Assembly: GCA_007121455.1 (NCBI GenBank)
Contig: SKKN01000025.1
Location: 124,001 to 188,000 of the forward strand
DNA length: 64,000 nt
Direction of reading: 5' to 3'
Source of the DNA: Gemmatimonadota bacterium
Lineage (GTDB): Bacteria; Gemmatimonadota; Gemmatimonadetes; Longimicrobiales; Gaopeijiaceae
Shown: piece by piece, positions 27,353 through 36,044 of the stretch
Layout: every line of letters begins with the position of its first letter
How positions within the stretch are numbered: the first letter of the stretch is position 1
The notes under the pieces: model-generated
Seen by the model: only the letters and a program-made list of their open reading frames with translations
Databases searched by the model: none
What the model was told of the DNA's origin: nothing
Translations under genes and position numbers: made by a program

Positions 27353-28449
27353 AGCCTTCCGGAGGGGTGACCCTTCCCGCAGGAGGGAGGCTCCTCCTTC
27401 GTACCGGCGTGAGCCTCGGGCTGCTCGCGACCCTGGTCATCGTTCTGGACTGGGGCCAGGTGGTCGTTCGCCTCCGGGATCTGCGACCCGGATGGATCAT
27501 TCTCGCCGGAGTCGTCTCCACGCTGCAGGTGGCGCTTCTCGCGTGGCGATGGCGCTACACCTCCGGCAGGCTGGGCGTCCCGATCCCCTACGGCCGAGCA
27601 CTTCGCGAATACTACCTGGCCATCTTCCTCAACCAGGTCCTTCCGGGTGGGGTTCTGGGAGACGTGTCTCGGGCTTGGCGGCATGCCAGCCTGCCCTCGT
27701 CCCGGGCGGAGGAGCCGGAACTCGTCGCGTCGCGCGATGCGGGGGCGGCGGTTCGGGGTGTGGTGTTGGAGAGGGCGTCCGTCCAGGTCGTCATGATCTT
27801 CGTCGCGTTGCTTTCCCTGCTCAGCATCGCTTCAGCCCACCTCGGCGGACGCGAAGCCGGCTGGACCGTCGCCGCCACGGCGAGCTTCCTCGTGCTCGGC
27901 GGCCTCCTCCTTTCGTCGACCCTCGGCGCTTCACGGACAAGCGGGAAAGGCGGCCGTCAGGGCGGCCCCCGCACCCTCTCCGGGGGCGCCGGCACGCGCG
28001 TGCCAAGGGATTCCCTTCTGAACCGGATCCGGACCGACGTGCGTGCTGCCTTCCTGTCCGAAGGGGCTCTCTTCGTTCAACTCGCAACGGGCGCGCTCGT
28101 CGCCGGATCCTACATCGCGGTCTACCTCCTCGCCGCACGCGCGGTGGGGATCGAGACTCCGGTACTCCTACTCCTTCCGCTCGTCGCCCCCGTGTTGATC
28201 TCGATGCTCATCCCGATCACGATCGCGGGTTGGGGCCTTCGTGAAGGAGCGGCTGCGGCGCTCTGGGGCCTCGTCGGCCTCAGCGCCGCGGATGGGGTGG
28301 CCATCTCGGTGGCGTATGGCTTGCTCATCCTTCTCTTCAGTTTGCCCGGCGCTCTGATCGTCCTTAGCCTCGTGGTGGGCTCGAGCCCGTTCGGAGGCCT
28401 TCCAGACCGTCACCGAGGAGGACGCCGTGAACCGGCCCACCGCCCCTGA
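27349..28449 (+). CDS. UPF0104/lysylphosphatidylglycerol synthase-type membrane protein
   Basis: A 366-residue polytopic membrane protein starting at GTG 27349 with a 4-base overlap. REYYLAIFLNQVLPGGVLGD and the Gly/Pro-rich ISMLIPITIAGWGLREGA are the conserved motifs of the flippase-like (UPF0104, LPG_synthase_TM) family; related proteins move lipids or lipid-linked headgroups across the membrane. It has no aminoacyl-transferase domain. In this cluster it could export or flip the glycosylated product. A hydrophilic loop of about 45 residues (about 200-245) is unusual for the family. Confidence 0.85.
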   Translation: MKPSGGVTLPAGGRLLLRTGVSLGLLATLVIVLDWGQVVVRLRDLRPGWIILAGVVSTLQVALLAWRWRYTSGRLGVPIPYGRALREYYLAIFLNQVLPGGVLGDVSRAWRHASLPSSRAEEPELVASRDAGAAVRGVVLERASVQVVMIFVALLSLLSIASAHLGGREAGWTVAATASFLVLGGLLLSSTLGASRTSGKGGRQGGPRTLSGGAGTRVPRDSLLNRIRTDVRAAFLSEGALFVQLATGALVAGSYIAVYLLAARAVGIETPVLLLLPLVAPVLISMLIPITIAGWGLREGAAAALWGLVGLSAADGVAISVAYGLLILLFSLPGALIVLSLVVGSSPFGGLPDRHRGGRREPAHRP

Positions 28450-28468
28450 CCCACACCCGAAAACCACC

Positions 28469-29302
28469 TCATCGAAGGACCAGGTCGAAGAGGATGTCCT
28501 CCCCGATCCGGAAGTTTCGACAAGGCGGGCGGATTCCCTCCCGGAGGCGCTCGATCGGCTCCAGGTCGAACGCCGGTCGCCCCGAACCGATCAGAAGCGG
28601 CGCCACCGTGACATGGAGTCGGTCGAGCGCGTTCGCCTCCAGGAATCGGGAGACGGTGATCCCGCCGCCCTCGACGAGAACCCGTCTCAACCCGCGGTCG
28701 GCGAGCACCCGGAGAACGTCAACCGGATCGAAGCGTCCCTCCGGAGTGGCCAGCGCGATGACCCCGTCCTCGGGAGGCTTTCCTTCGCCCTTTCGGCGGA
28801 GGATGAGGGTCGGCGCGGCTCCATCCGTGAACACGCGACTTTTCGGATCGAGGCGGCCGTTGGGATCCAGCACGACCCGGACGGGGTTCTCCCCTTCCAC
28901 CTCGCGTACCGTGAGTTGCGGGTCGTCCGCTCCGACGGTACCGGCACCCACCACGACGGCGTCGACGAGCGCCCGCAGCCGGTGAAGCCGACGGATATCC
29001 TCCGGGCCTGTGACATAATGCGAATCACCGGTCACCGTCGCGATGCGGCCATCGAGGCTCTGCCCGATCTGTGCGACGACCAGATCACGCCTCCGCAGGA
29101 GGGGGAGGAAGAGGCTCAGCATCTCCTTCGCGGCCACCGTCGGGGGAGCGGACCACCCGGAGGCTCCGGCGGGGTCGACCTCGAGCCACGCCGAGGTCTC
29201 GCCACGGATCCGGGTGCGGACCGTGTCCGTCGCCTCCGGCAGGACCGGAAGCAGTCCACGGATCAGCGCCCAGGCGGTTCGTTCGTCAATCGGCTTACTC
29301 AC
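28469..29302 (-). CDS. Stand-alone RibD-type pyrimidine reductase
   Basis: A 277-residue protein starting at GTG 29302 behind AAGGAG. After an N-terminal domain of about 65 residues of unknown type, the RibD C-terminal (dihydrofolate reductase-like) fold begins: VVAQIGQSLDGRIAT, VGAGTVGADDPQLTVR and LVEGGGITVSRFLE. These bind NADPH and the ribosylamino-pyrimidine. The deaminase half of bacterial RibD is missing, as in archaeal and fungal reductases that act before deamination. It is divergent from the ribA-like gene (26-base gap) and convergent with the flippase-like gene. Confidence 0.87.
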   Translation of the reverse strand: MSKPIDERTAWALIRGLLPVLPEATDTVRTRIRGETSAWLEVDPAGASGWSAPPTVAAKEMLSLFLPLLRRRDLVVAQIGQSLDGRIATVTGDSHYVTGPEDIRRLHRLRALVDAVVVGAGTVGADDPQLTVREVEGENPVRVVLDPNGRLDPKSRVFTDGAAPTLILRRKGEGKPPEDGVIALATPEGRFDPVDVLRVLADRGLRRVLVEGGGITVSRFLEANALDRLHVTVAPLLIGSGRPAFDLEPIERLREGIRPPCRNFRIGEDILFDLVLR

Positions 29303-29328
29303 GACACTCCTTCGGACAGGTAGCAGCC

Positions 29329-30471
29329 ATGCACCAGGCGGAACGCGGTCTCTTCGATCTGCGGCAGGGGCGAGTCCTCTGTGTGGCAGCCCCGGATACC
29401 GTCCTCCTCCTCGCCGCGGTCGAGGGATTGCGCGACGAGACCCTCGCACGTCTTCGCGACCTGGGCGGTGGAGCGGTCCGGCTCGTGGTGACGCACCACC
29501 GCGCCCGCTCGATGGGGCTGGTCGACGGGCGACCCGGGAGCCTCGGGCCGGAACAGGTCAACGGACGCGTTGTCGCACTCAGCCTCGGCCTGGGTCCGGG
29601 CCATCACCTCAAGGAGATCCTGCGGCTATCGAGTGCCAACGGCAAGCACTCCGGTCCACTCGACCTCCGCGAAGCGGGTGTGCTGGAATCCACGGGCCTG
29701 ACGTTCGCGAGGCTCGGCCGGCTCCTCCCCGCTGTCGTCGGGGCGTCGGTCGATCCCTCTGCGCCCGAGTTGGAGTCACTCATCGAGGATGGCACGATCC
29801 TACGCCTCACCGCACGTCAGATCGAGGAGTTCTCCACGACGCACCGCGTGGAGGTCGTCCACGTGAGTGACGCCCCGGTCCCCCTCGAAGGAGCGGAGGA
29901 CGCCCGTTTCATCCTCTTCAGGGAGGGCAATGGGCTGTTCGAACACGTGGCGGTGCTGATCGGGGAGCGGGAACGGTGGCCGGATCCGGTTCCGGTCCGC
30001 GTCCATTCCGCCTGTCTCACCGGCGACCTCTTCGGAAGCCTTCGGTGCGACTGCGGAGAGCAGCTTCGCGGAAGCCTTCGCGTCTTCAAGCGGAACGGGG
30101 GCGGCGTGCTCCTCTATCTGGCCCATGAGGGTCGGAGCATCGGACTCGCCAACAAGCTACGCGCCTACACGATGCAGGAAGAGGGACTGGATACGGTGGA
30201 CGCGGACTGCGCCCTCGGGTTCGGAGCGGACGAGCGGCGCTACGATGCCGCAGTCGACATCCTCCGTCACCTCGGCGTGTCCAGAATCCAGCTCCTCACG
30301 AACAACCCCGAGAAGTACCGCGCCATGGAGGAAGGCGGGATCGAGGTTCTGGATCGACAACCGCTCCACGGAGAACTGAACGCTCACAACCTCCCCTATG
30401 TGAGCGCGAAGGCATTGCGAGCGGGCCACTGGATGGAGGAGATGCTCTCGAGAAGGCTCCGCAACGGGTAG
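29329..30471 (+). CDS. GTP cyclohydrolase II fused to a degenerate RibB domain
   Basis: A 380-residue protein that opens GTP to a diaminopyrimidine. The C-terminal GCHII domain is complete: zinc Cys229, 240, 242 (SACLTGDLFGSLRCDCGEQ), LAHEGRSIGLANKLRAY with the catalytic Tyr280, GFGADER and LLTNNPEKY. Residues about 1-195 resemble a RibB (DHBP synthase) domain in order (FDLRQGRVLCVA, VTHHRARSMGL) but lack the DDEDRENEGD metal motif, so it should be inactive. No ribE, ribH or deaminase gene is nearby. The protein is therefore unlikely to serve ordinary riboflavin synthesis and probably feeds the surrounding pathway. Confidence 0.88.
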   Translation: MHQAERGLFDLRQGRVLCVAAPDTVLLLAAVEGLRDETLARLRDLGGGAVRLVVTHHRARSMGLVDGRPGSLGPEQVNGRVVALSLGLGPGHHLKEILRLSSANGKHSGPLDLREAGVLESTGLTFARLGRLLPAVVGASVDPSAPELESLIEDGTILRLTARQIEEFSTTHRVEVVHVSDAPVPLEGAEDARFILFREGNGLFEHVAVLIGERERWPDPVPVRVHSACLTGDLFGSLRCDCGEQLRGSLRVFKRNGGGVLLYLAHEGRSIGLANKLRAYTMQEEGLDTVDADCALGFGADERRYDAAVDILRHLGVSRIQLLTNNPEKYRAMEEGGIEVLDRQPLHGELNAHNLPYVSAKALRAGHWMEEMLSRRLRNG

Positions 30472-30481
30472 CCGACACCCC

Positions 30482-31282
30482 TCAGGCCAACCGATCCAGG
30501 TCGAACTCCCGAGCGTCCTGGATCACCTCCGCCAGGACCTGCCCGTAGTGTGAGACGAGCCGTTCCCCCATCGCCGCGTCTCCGAGCCGGGCATCCCCAG
30601 TGACCCCGGAGGGATTGAGATCGCCGGCGAGCCAGGAGAATGCCGCCTCTCCCTCCGGCCTCAACCGCTTCGCTTCCTGCTCGAGCTCCCCGGCCACGGA
30701 CGGAAACTCCCGCACCTCCTCGACCTGGACGAGATCGGGCCGCAGGTGGAGCATCATCGCCGTCTCGACCGCTCCTCCGTGAAGACCCTGTCGCCATTCC
30801 GCCTCCGGGAGGTCCACAGAGTCGGGGCGAGAGAAACGCGGGTACGTGGCCTTCACCACAAGCATCCCGAGCTCGTCACGGAGCGTGAGACCCGCGCTCT
30901 CCATCACATGCCGATTCCCCCCATGGCTATTGCCCAGCACGAGCCGCCGCACCCCGTGCCGAGCGAGTGCCTCCCCGTGCTGAACCACCAGCGATCCGAG
31001 AGACTCGGGGCTGAGGGTGAGCGTCCCCGGCCAGCGCGCGTGCTCCCGGCTCGCGCCCACGGACTGCGGGGGGAGCACTCGTGCAGGGAATCCTTCGGGA
31101 AGGCGACGAAAAGCGCTCGCCAGAATTCCCAATCCGATCTCCAGGTCCGTGGAGAGGGGGAGGTGCGGCCCGTGCTGCTCGATCGCCGCGAGAGGGAGGA
31201 TCACCACCGGGTCGGTCTCCGCGAAATGCTCGACCTCGAGTGTCGTCATCGTGTGCCAATACGGAAGGTCGGAACGGATCAC
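30482..31282 (-). CDS. Creatininase-family amidohydrolase
   Basis: A 266-residue metal hydrolase. LPLAAIEQHGPHLPLSTD supplies Glu, His and Asp metal ligands, NSHGGN the next His, and LHGGAVETAMML the last Glu. This family includes creatininase and the archaeal deformylase ArfB of the riboflavin/F420 pathway, which removes the formyl group from the ring-opened GTP product. Its position facing the GCHII gene (10-base gap, convergent) makes a pyrimidine amide substrate plausible. Overlaps the FkbM gene by four bases, so it belongs to the FkbM-cytochrome b561 operon. Confidence 0.87.
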   Translation of the reverse strand: MIRSDLPYWHTMTTLEVEHFAETDPVVILPLAAIEQHGPHLPLSTDLEIGLGILASAFRRLPEGFPARVLPPQSVGASREHARWPGTLTLSPESLGSLVVQHGEALARHGVRRLVLGNSHGGNRHVMESAGLTLRDELGMLVVKATYPRFSRPDSVDLPEAEWRQGLHGGAVETAMMLHLRPDLVQVEEVREFPSVAGELEQEAKRLRPEGEAAFSWLAGDLNPSGVTGDARLGDAAMGERLVSHYGQVLAEVIQDAREFDLDRLA

Positions 31283-32064
31283 GACCCTCTTCCGTCCTGC
31301 ACCGAGGCGGACGAAGCGCCCGCCGGTCGCGTTCCGAGCCGCGCGTACAGGTCACCCGACGAGGCCCCCCCTGCTCCGGCCTCGAGCCATTCGAGGACAG
31401 CTTCCCCAGACTGCCAGTCGTCGAAGACGAAGCTCCGCTCCTCGCCGAGGACGGCGTTGAACTCGTACGCTCCCAGCTCTTCCAGGCGGCGGACGCACCC
31501 GACCGCGACCGGAAGGCTCCCGGAGACGAACTCGATGGACAGTCCCGGCACGGGTTCGCTCAACCCCCGGAGCACCTCGAGCTCGTATCCTTCCACGTCG
31601 ATCTTGCAGAATCGTGGCGTTCCATAGGTTTCGATGAGGCGGTCCAGCGTCGTGACCACCACCTCCCGTTCGGCTTGCCACCGTACATCGCGAAAGCCGG
31701 GGTTGGTGTTCGGGATCGACCGGCGCCAGGAATGGGCGAGCGTCGAGACCGTCGGCGTACGGTGGCTGATCGCGAGACGGGCTCGCCCCGACTCGCTTCC
31801 CGCGGCCTCCGCACGAACGGTGATCCGTTCGTTCCCCCCCACGAGGCACTTCAACCAGGAAGCGATGCGGGGTTGTGGCTCGAGCGCGATCACGTGGGCC
31901 CCCAAAGCAGCGAAGGCCCATGCCCGGTCGCCCAGATGGGCGCCGACGTCGAAGACGAGATCCCCGGGCCCGACGAAGGGCCGGTAGAGCCGCTTAAGCG
32001 CCCGCTGCCGACCCGGCCGCCAGTAGAGGACGAGCGAGCGGAGCAGCCCGAACCACTCATCCAT
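31279..32064 (-). CDS. FkbM-family methyltransferase
   Basis: A 261-residue SAM enzyme. LVFDVGAHLGDRAWAFAALG is motif I, ALEPQPRI the post-I acidic loop, and TPRFCKIDVEGYELEVLRGL the characteristic FkbM KxDVEG-x-E motif. FkbM enzymes O-methylate sugars or polyketide hydroxyls, a possible link to the glycosylated product of the preceding cluster. Overlaps both neighbours (4 bases with creatininase, 8 bases with cytochrome b561), so the three form one transcript reading leftwards. Confidence 0.88.
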   Translation of the reverse strand: MDEWFGLLRSLVLYWRPGRQRALKRLYRPFVGPGDLVFDVGAHLGDRAWAFAALGAHVIALEPQPRIASWLKCLVGGNERITVRAEAAGSESGRARLAISHRTPTVSTLAHSWRRSIPNTNPGFRDVRWQAEREVVVTTLDRLIETYGTPRFCKIDVEGYELEVLRGLSEPVPGLSIEFVSGSLPVAVGCVRRLEELGAYEFNAVLGEERSFVFDDWQSGEAVLEWLEAGAGGASSGDLYARLGTRPAGASSASVQDGRGS

Positions 32065-32632
32065 GCCCCGAACCCCGTGAGCGGCCCCCGCCGAAGGGAG
32101 GCCACATCCGGGACATCACGCCATCCTTTTCGACGAGCGCGGAGTGCATCGCTGCGGAGACGTGCACGCCGACCAAGCCGACGAGGGCGTAGGCCGAGAA
32201 CTTGTGGATGACGGCCATCCGGTCTGCGGTCTCCGGCATCTCCGGAATTAGCGGCGGGATCCCCAGCGTGTCGAGAAGCTCGATGGGAAACCCGCCGCCG
32301 ACCGTACGGACGTACCCGCTGACTGTCATCGCAACGAGAAGCAGGTAGAGTCCGAAGTGGCTGAGCCCAGCGAGCCGGCGCTGGATCGGCGGCCAATGGG
32401 AGGGCGCGGGAGGAGCTCGGAGGACGAGCCGTGAGACGATGCGGACCGCGACGAGAGCGAGCAGGACGCTCCCGAGCCCTTTGTGCAGGATGAAGAGTTC
32501 GTCCCCGTACTCCTGAAAGCCCTCGCTCGTCATCGCGATCCCCACCGGGAGCATCACGAATACCATCGCGGCGATGGTCCAGTTGAGAAGTCGGGCGACG
32601 ACACTGTAACGTGGGGGTTCGGGCTCGATCAT
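32057..32632 (-). CDS. Cytochrome b561
   Basis: A 191-residue membrane cytochrome with four helices. RLLNWTIAAMVFVMLPVGIA, LHKGLGSVLLALVAVRI, SHFGLYLLLVAMTVSGYV and HKFSAYALVGLVGVHVSA give the helix order and the heme His residues (HKG, SHFG, HKF, GVHV) of the bacterial b561 family, which passes electrons from ubiquinol, often to oxygen or superoxide. First gene of the operon with FkbM and creatininase; the link to them is unexplained. Confidence 0.9.
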   Translation of the reverse strand: MIEPEPPRYSVVARLLNWTIAAMVFVMLPVGIAMTSEGFQEYGDELFILHKGLGSVLLALVAVRIVSRLVLRAPPAPSHWPPIQRRLAGLSHFGLYLLLVAMTVSGYVRTVGGGFPIELLDTLGIPPLIPEMPETADRMAVIHKFSAYALVGLVGVHVSAAMHSALVEKDGVMSRMWPPFGGGRSRGSGHG

Positions 32633-32663
32633 GTTCGTCGCGACCTCCCTCTGGCGTGTGGGG

Positions 32664-34313
32664 TCAGTCCTGTCCTGTACTCATGGCCGACACGCTGAAC
32701 GCTCGCACGAACCAGTCACGGAACGCATCCATGCCGCGAGCGGACCCATCCGACGCCGGCACCGCCCCCGGGACGAATCCCCAATCCAGAAACGGCTCGA
32801 GAAGCTCGGGGTCGCCGCTGATCACGTGGACCGGGACGTCCTGGCTCGCACCATCTCCTGTGATGAGCGGTGCCGGTTGGTGATCGCCAAGCGCGATCAG
32901 GAGCGTGCCCTCGTCGAGATAGCGCTCGGCGTACGCGGTCATCGCATGCACCGCGTAGTCGATCGAGAGCGCGAAGTGCTCCCGCACCCGGTCCGAATCC
33001 CTCCAAAGCTCCTCCGGCGGCTCCCCAGCGCCGTCCCATGGAGCGAAGATCGCACCATCTCCGATCGCGTCCCAATCATCGAGCACAGGGAGTATGGGCG
33101 TCCATGGCGCGTGACTGCTGATCAGTCCCACCGTGGCGAACAGCGGCCGTGGGTCTCCTCCTCCGGGTCGCACCGTCTCCTGCAGGTACGACCAGGTGAA
33201 TTGATCCGGCATCGTCACCCAGTTGAGGGCGGGCCCGGCGTACCCGATATCCCGATGCGCAAAGATGCGGTCGAATCCCAGTCGTTCCCCCTCGGGCCAG
33301 GCAAGCGTGATCGCCGGCATGAGCGCTACGGTCCGGTAGCCGGCATGCCGAAAATCGTCGATCAAGGTCTCGCGAACACTGGTGAGCAGGAGCTCGTACC
33401 GCAACTGGTTGTCCAGCCACAGACCGCTGAGCAGCGTCCCATGGCCGAGCCAGGACTGTCCCCCCTGGCTCGGAGCCACGAGCCGGCCGCTGGCGAGGTG
33501 GAGGCCCGCTGCTTCGAGCCGGTCCGCCATGTCACCGAGCCTGGGGAGAACGATCGGAGCGTAGAGCGGATCGTCCAGGGCCGTGACCCCGTAGGACTCG
33601 ATGAAGGCGAGGAGCACGTCGCGCCCCTCCAGCCGCTGAAGAAGCCCGGGGTGATCGCTATAGCCCGCCCGCTTGGAGGCCATCTCCTCGGAGAAGGTCT
33701 CCCGCTCCGCCAGCATCCGCCCCATGTAGTGCACCTGCTCGACGATCAGGTCCACCGCGGGAAGCGCGACCTTCGATGCGGCGGGGTGGACATGCTCCCC
33801 CCAGAGGCCAACGGAGAGGAGCGCCGCGAGGAGGGCACCGATCCCGACCGCGGACCACCGGCCGGCGGGGACCCTCGCCCGGTGAAGCAGATGAGCCGCG
33901 GCGAGGGCGAGGAGGAGCACTCCGACGCCCGCGCCGAAGAGGGCCAGAGCAGCACGGACGGAGCCCAGCGTTCCCACCAGAAGATTGTGGACGGCCCCCG
34001 CGAGATACAGATCAAGGTAGAGGTTCAGAGGGCGTGCAAGACTCAGCCGCGCCGCCGCGTCGGCCAAGCCGGTCACCGTCAATGCGACCAGCATCAACGC
34101 AGCGCCGGCAATGACCGTCAGGGCCCAACGACTCCGGGGCAGGAATGCGCAGAGGCCTACGACGACGGCAGCCTCCACCGCGATCCAGGCGGAGGCTGAA
34201 GCGCCTCCGGAAAGCCAGCGCGGGGCCAGGAGGAGCCCATTGACAAGGACGAAAGCGAGCAGCAAGCTCAGGATCCCCTTGACCACGCTTACCCGAGAGT
34301 TCAGATCGTTCAC
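32664..34313 (-). CDS. Membrane-anchored sulfatase-fold (LTA synthase/phosphoethanolamine transferase-like) enzyme
   Basis: A 549-residue inner-membrane protein with four to five N-terminal helices (about 10-170) and a large extracytoplasmic domain of the alkaline-phosphatase/sulfatase superfamily. LLAFIESYGVT carries the first metal ligands, SQGGQSWLGHGTLLSG the likely nucleophile Ser, and TLLIALGDHQPAP the second metal pair. Similar architecture belongs to OpgB/MdoB and LtaS phosphoglycerol transferases and to phosphoethanolamine transferases. It is divergent from opgGH (84-base gap), which supports decoration of periplasmic glucans, although the donor is not known. Confidence 0.82.
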   Translation of the reverse strand: MNDLNSRVSVVKGILSLLLAFVLVNGLLLAPRWLSGGASASAWIAVEAAVVVGLCAFLPRSRWALTVIAGAALMLVALTVTGLADAAARLSLARPLNLYLDLYLAGAVHNLLVGTLGSVRAALALFGAGVGVLLLALAAAHLLHRARVPAGRWSAVGIGALLAALLSVGLWGEHVHPAASKVALPAVDLIVEQVHYMGRMLAERETFSEEMASKRAGYSDHPGLLQRLEGRDVLLAFIESYGVTALDDPLYAPIVLPRLGDMADRLEAAGLHLASGRLVAPSQGGQSWLGHGTLLSGLWLDNQLRYELLLTSVRETLIDDFRHAGYRTVALMPAITLAWPEGERLGFDRIFAHRDIGYAGPALNWVTMPDQFTWSYLQETVRPGGGDPRPLFATVGLISSHAPWTPILPVLDDWDAIGDGAIFAPWDGAGEPPEELWRDSDRVREHFALSIDYAVHAMTAYAERYLDEGTLLIALGDHQPAPLITGDGASQDVPVHVISGDPELLEPFLDWGFVPGAVPASDGSARGMDAFRDWFVRAFSVSAMSTGQD

Positions 34314-34397
34314 CTTTTTCGGTCGCCGAGAGGGAACGGGCAGCGGTGAGGTCGCCCGTCCACCCGATCGGGGGTACCGGCTTCCCGGGTCTGAGAT

Positions 34398-36044
34398 TTG
34401 TACCGCTTAATCGCTCCCATCACGCTCCTGCTCCTGCTCGCCATTGTCGTCTGGGTGGCCGGGTCGCGGGATGCCCACGTCGATCAGACATCGATCGAAA
34501 CGACCGGGGCGTCGGACGCGGTGAGGAGCGAGGACCCCTCGCTCTCCGCCTTCCCGAGCTCGTTCGAACCCTCCACGGAACTCTCACTCTTCGACCAGGT
34601 CACCGACCGGGCCCGCGGTCTGGCCCGCAAGCCGTACGCGCACCCGGACACGGTCCTCCCCGACCCCCTCGCCGAGTTGGATTACACGGAGTATCAATCG
34701 ATACGGTTCCGACCCGAGGCGGCGCTCTGGAGAGACGAGGTGCGTTTCGAGGTGCAACTCTTCCACCGGGGTTTTCTCTTCCGGAAGCCGGTGCACATCC
34801 ACGTGGTGGACGACGACGCGATCGACCTGCTCGCCTTCGACGGAAGCCGGTTTCGCTACGACGAGCCTGCTCCTGTCCGCGGCGACGATCTTCCGTCGGA
34901 CCTCGGACATGCCGGATTCCGCGTACACTACCCGCTCCACGGCCCGGAGAGCAAGGACGAGATCGCGGTATTCCTCGGCGCCTCGTACTTCCGGATCCTG
35001 GGGCCGGGCCAGGTACACGGTCTCTCGTCCCGCGGCCTGGCCATCGATACGGCGTTGGACGGGGGCGAGGAGTTTCCCGACTTCCGTGAATTCTGGCTCG
35101 TTCGGCCGGAGCCCGATGCGTCGACCTTCACCATTTACGCCCTCCTGGACAGCCCATCGATCACCGGCGCCTATCGCTTTGACCTCGAACCGGGGAGCCG
35201 GATGGAGGTGGCGGTGGAGGCCCGACTCTTCGCCCGCGAGGAGATCCGAAAGCTGGGAGTGGCGCCGCTCACGAGCATGTTCCTCTTCGGACCCGACGGG
35301 GCACGAGACTACGACGACTTTCGGCCCCGAGTGCACGATTCGGAGGGGCTTCTCGCCTACACCGGTCCGGGAGAATGGATCTGGCGGCCGCTGAGCAACC
35401 GCTCGACCCTCCAGGTGACTTCCCTGCGGGACCGGAACCCGCGTGGCTTCGGCCTCGTTCAACGTGAACGGGAGTTCGCGCAGTACCTCGATCTGGAAGC
35501 TCAGTACCACCGGCGTCCCAGCCAGTGGGTGGTCCCGGAGGATGACTGGGGTGAAGGGGGCGTGGAGCTCGTGGAGATCCCCACCTCTTCCGAATTCAAT
35601 GACAACATCGTGGCCTACTGGGTGCCGCAGGAACCCGTCGGTGCCGGCGCCGAGCGGCGGTACCGCTACCGACTCACCACGTTCGACGCGTACCTCGAGC
35701 GGGAGACCCGGGCGAGCGTGGGGCGAACCCGAATCGGCTGGAATGCGCTGCCCGGAGAGAGTGCTCCGCCCCCGCGCAGTCACCGCCGGTTCGTCGTGGA
35801 CTTCGTGGGAGGCAACCTCCCCTCCGATGGAGCCACCGCCGAGCTCGACGTCTCCGTTCAAAACTCCTCGGGAAGCGTATCGGACATCCTGGTCCAGCCC
35901 CTACCGGAGGGTCGGGGCCGGAGGGTGTCCTTCCTGCTCGTCCCGGACGGTGACCGCCCCGTGGACATGCGACTCTTTCTCGAGGAGGACGGCGAGCCCG
36001 TAACGGAAACGTGGAGCTACCTCTGGGTTCCCGATGCCCCGTGA
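34398..36044 (+). CDS. opgG: Periplasmic glucan biosynthesis protein OpgG/MdoG
   Basis: A 548-residue protein with an N-terminal membrane or signal segment (ITLLLLLAIVVWVAGS). Family motifs are intact: YQSIRFRPEAALWRDE, FEVQLFHRGFLF, SYFRILGPGQVHGLSSRGLA and SMFLFGPDGARDYDDFRPRV, with the Glu/Asp-rich FREFWLVRPEP. OpgG works in the periplasm to branch or release beta-1,2-glucans. The stop overlaps the start of opgH by 11 bases, the same order as in Proteobacteria. Length is close to E. coli OpgG (511). Confidence 0.93.
   Translation: MYRLIAPITLLLLLAIVVWVAGSRDAHVDQTSIETTGASDAVRSEDPSLSAFPSSFEPSTELSLFDQVTDRARGLARKPYAHPDTVLPDPLAELDYTEYQSIRFRPEAALWRDEVRFEVQLFHRGFLFRKPVHIHVVDDDAIDLLAFDGSRFRYDEPAPVRGDDLPSDLGHAGFRVHYPLHGPESKDEIAVFLGASYFRILGPGQVHGLSSRGLAIDTALDGGEEFPDFREFWLVRPEPDASTFTIYALLDSPSITGAYRFDLEPGSRMEVAVEARLFAREEIRKLGVAPLTSMFLFGPDGARDYDDFRPRVHDSEGLLAYTGPGEWIWRPLSNRSTLQVTSLRDRNPRGFGLVQREREFAQYLDLEAQYHRRPSQWVVPEDDWGEGGVELVEIPTSSEFNDNIVAYWVPQEPVGAGAERRYRYRLTTFDAYLERETRASVGRTRIGWNALPGESAPPPRSHRRFVVDFVGGNLPSDGATAELDVSVQNSSGSVSDILVQPLPEGRGRRVSFLLVPDGDRPVDMRLFLEEDGEPVTETWSYLWVPDAP

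Noticed and set aside
29329-30471. Loss of the catalytic Tyr of GTP cyclohydrolase II, which would make a formylated product.
   Set aside because: The Leu at 287 corresponds to E. coli Tyr112, a variable site. The catalytic Tyr105 equivalent is Tyr280 and is present in KLRAY.
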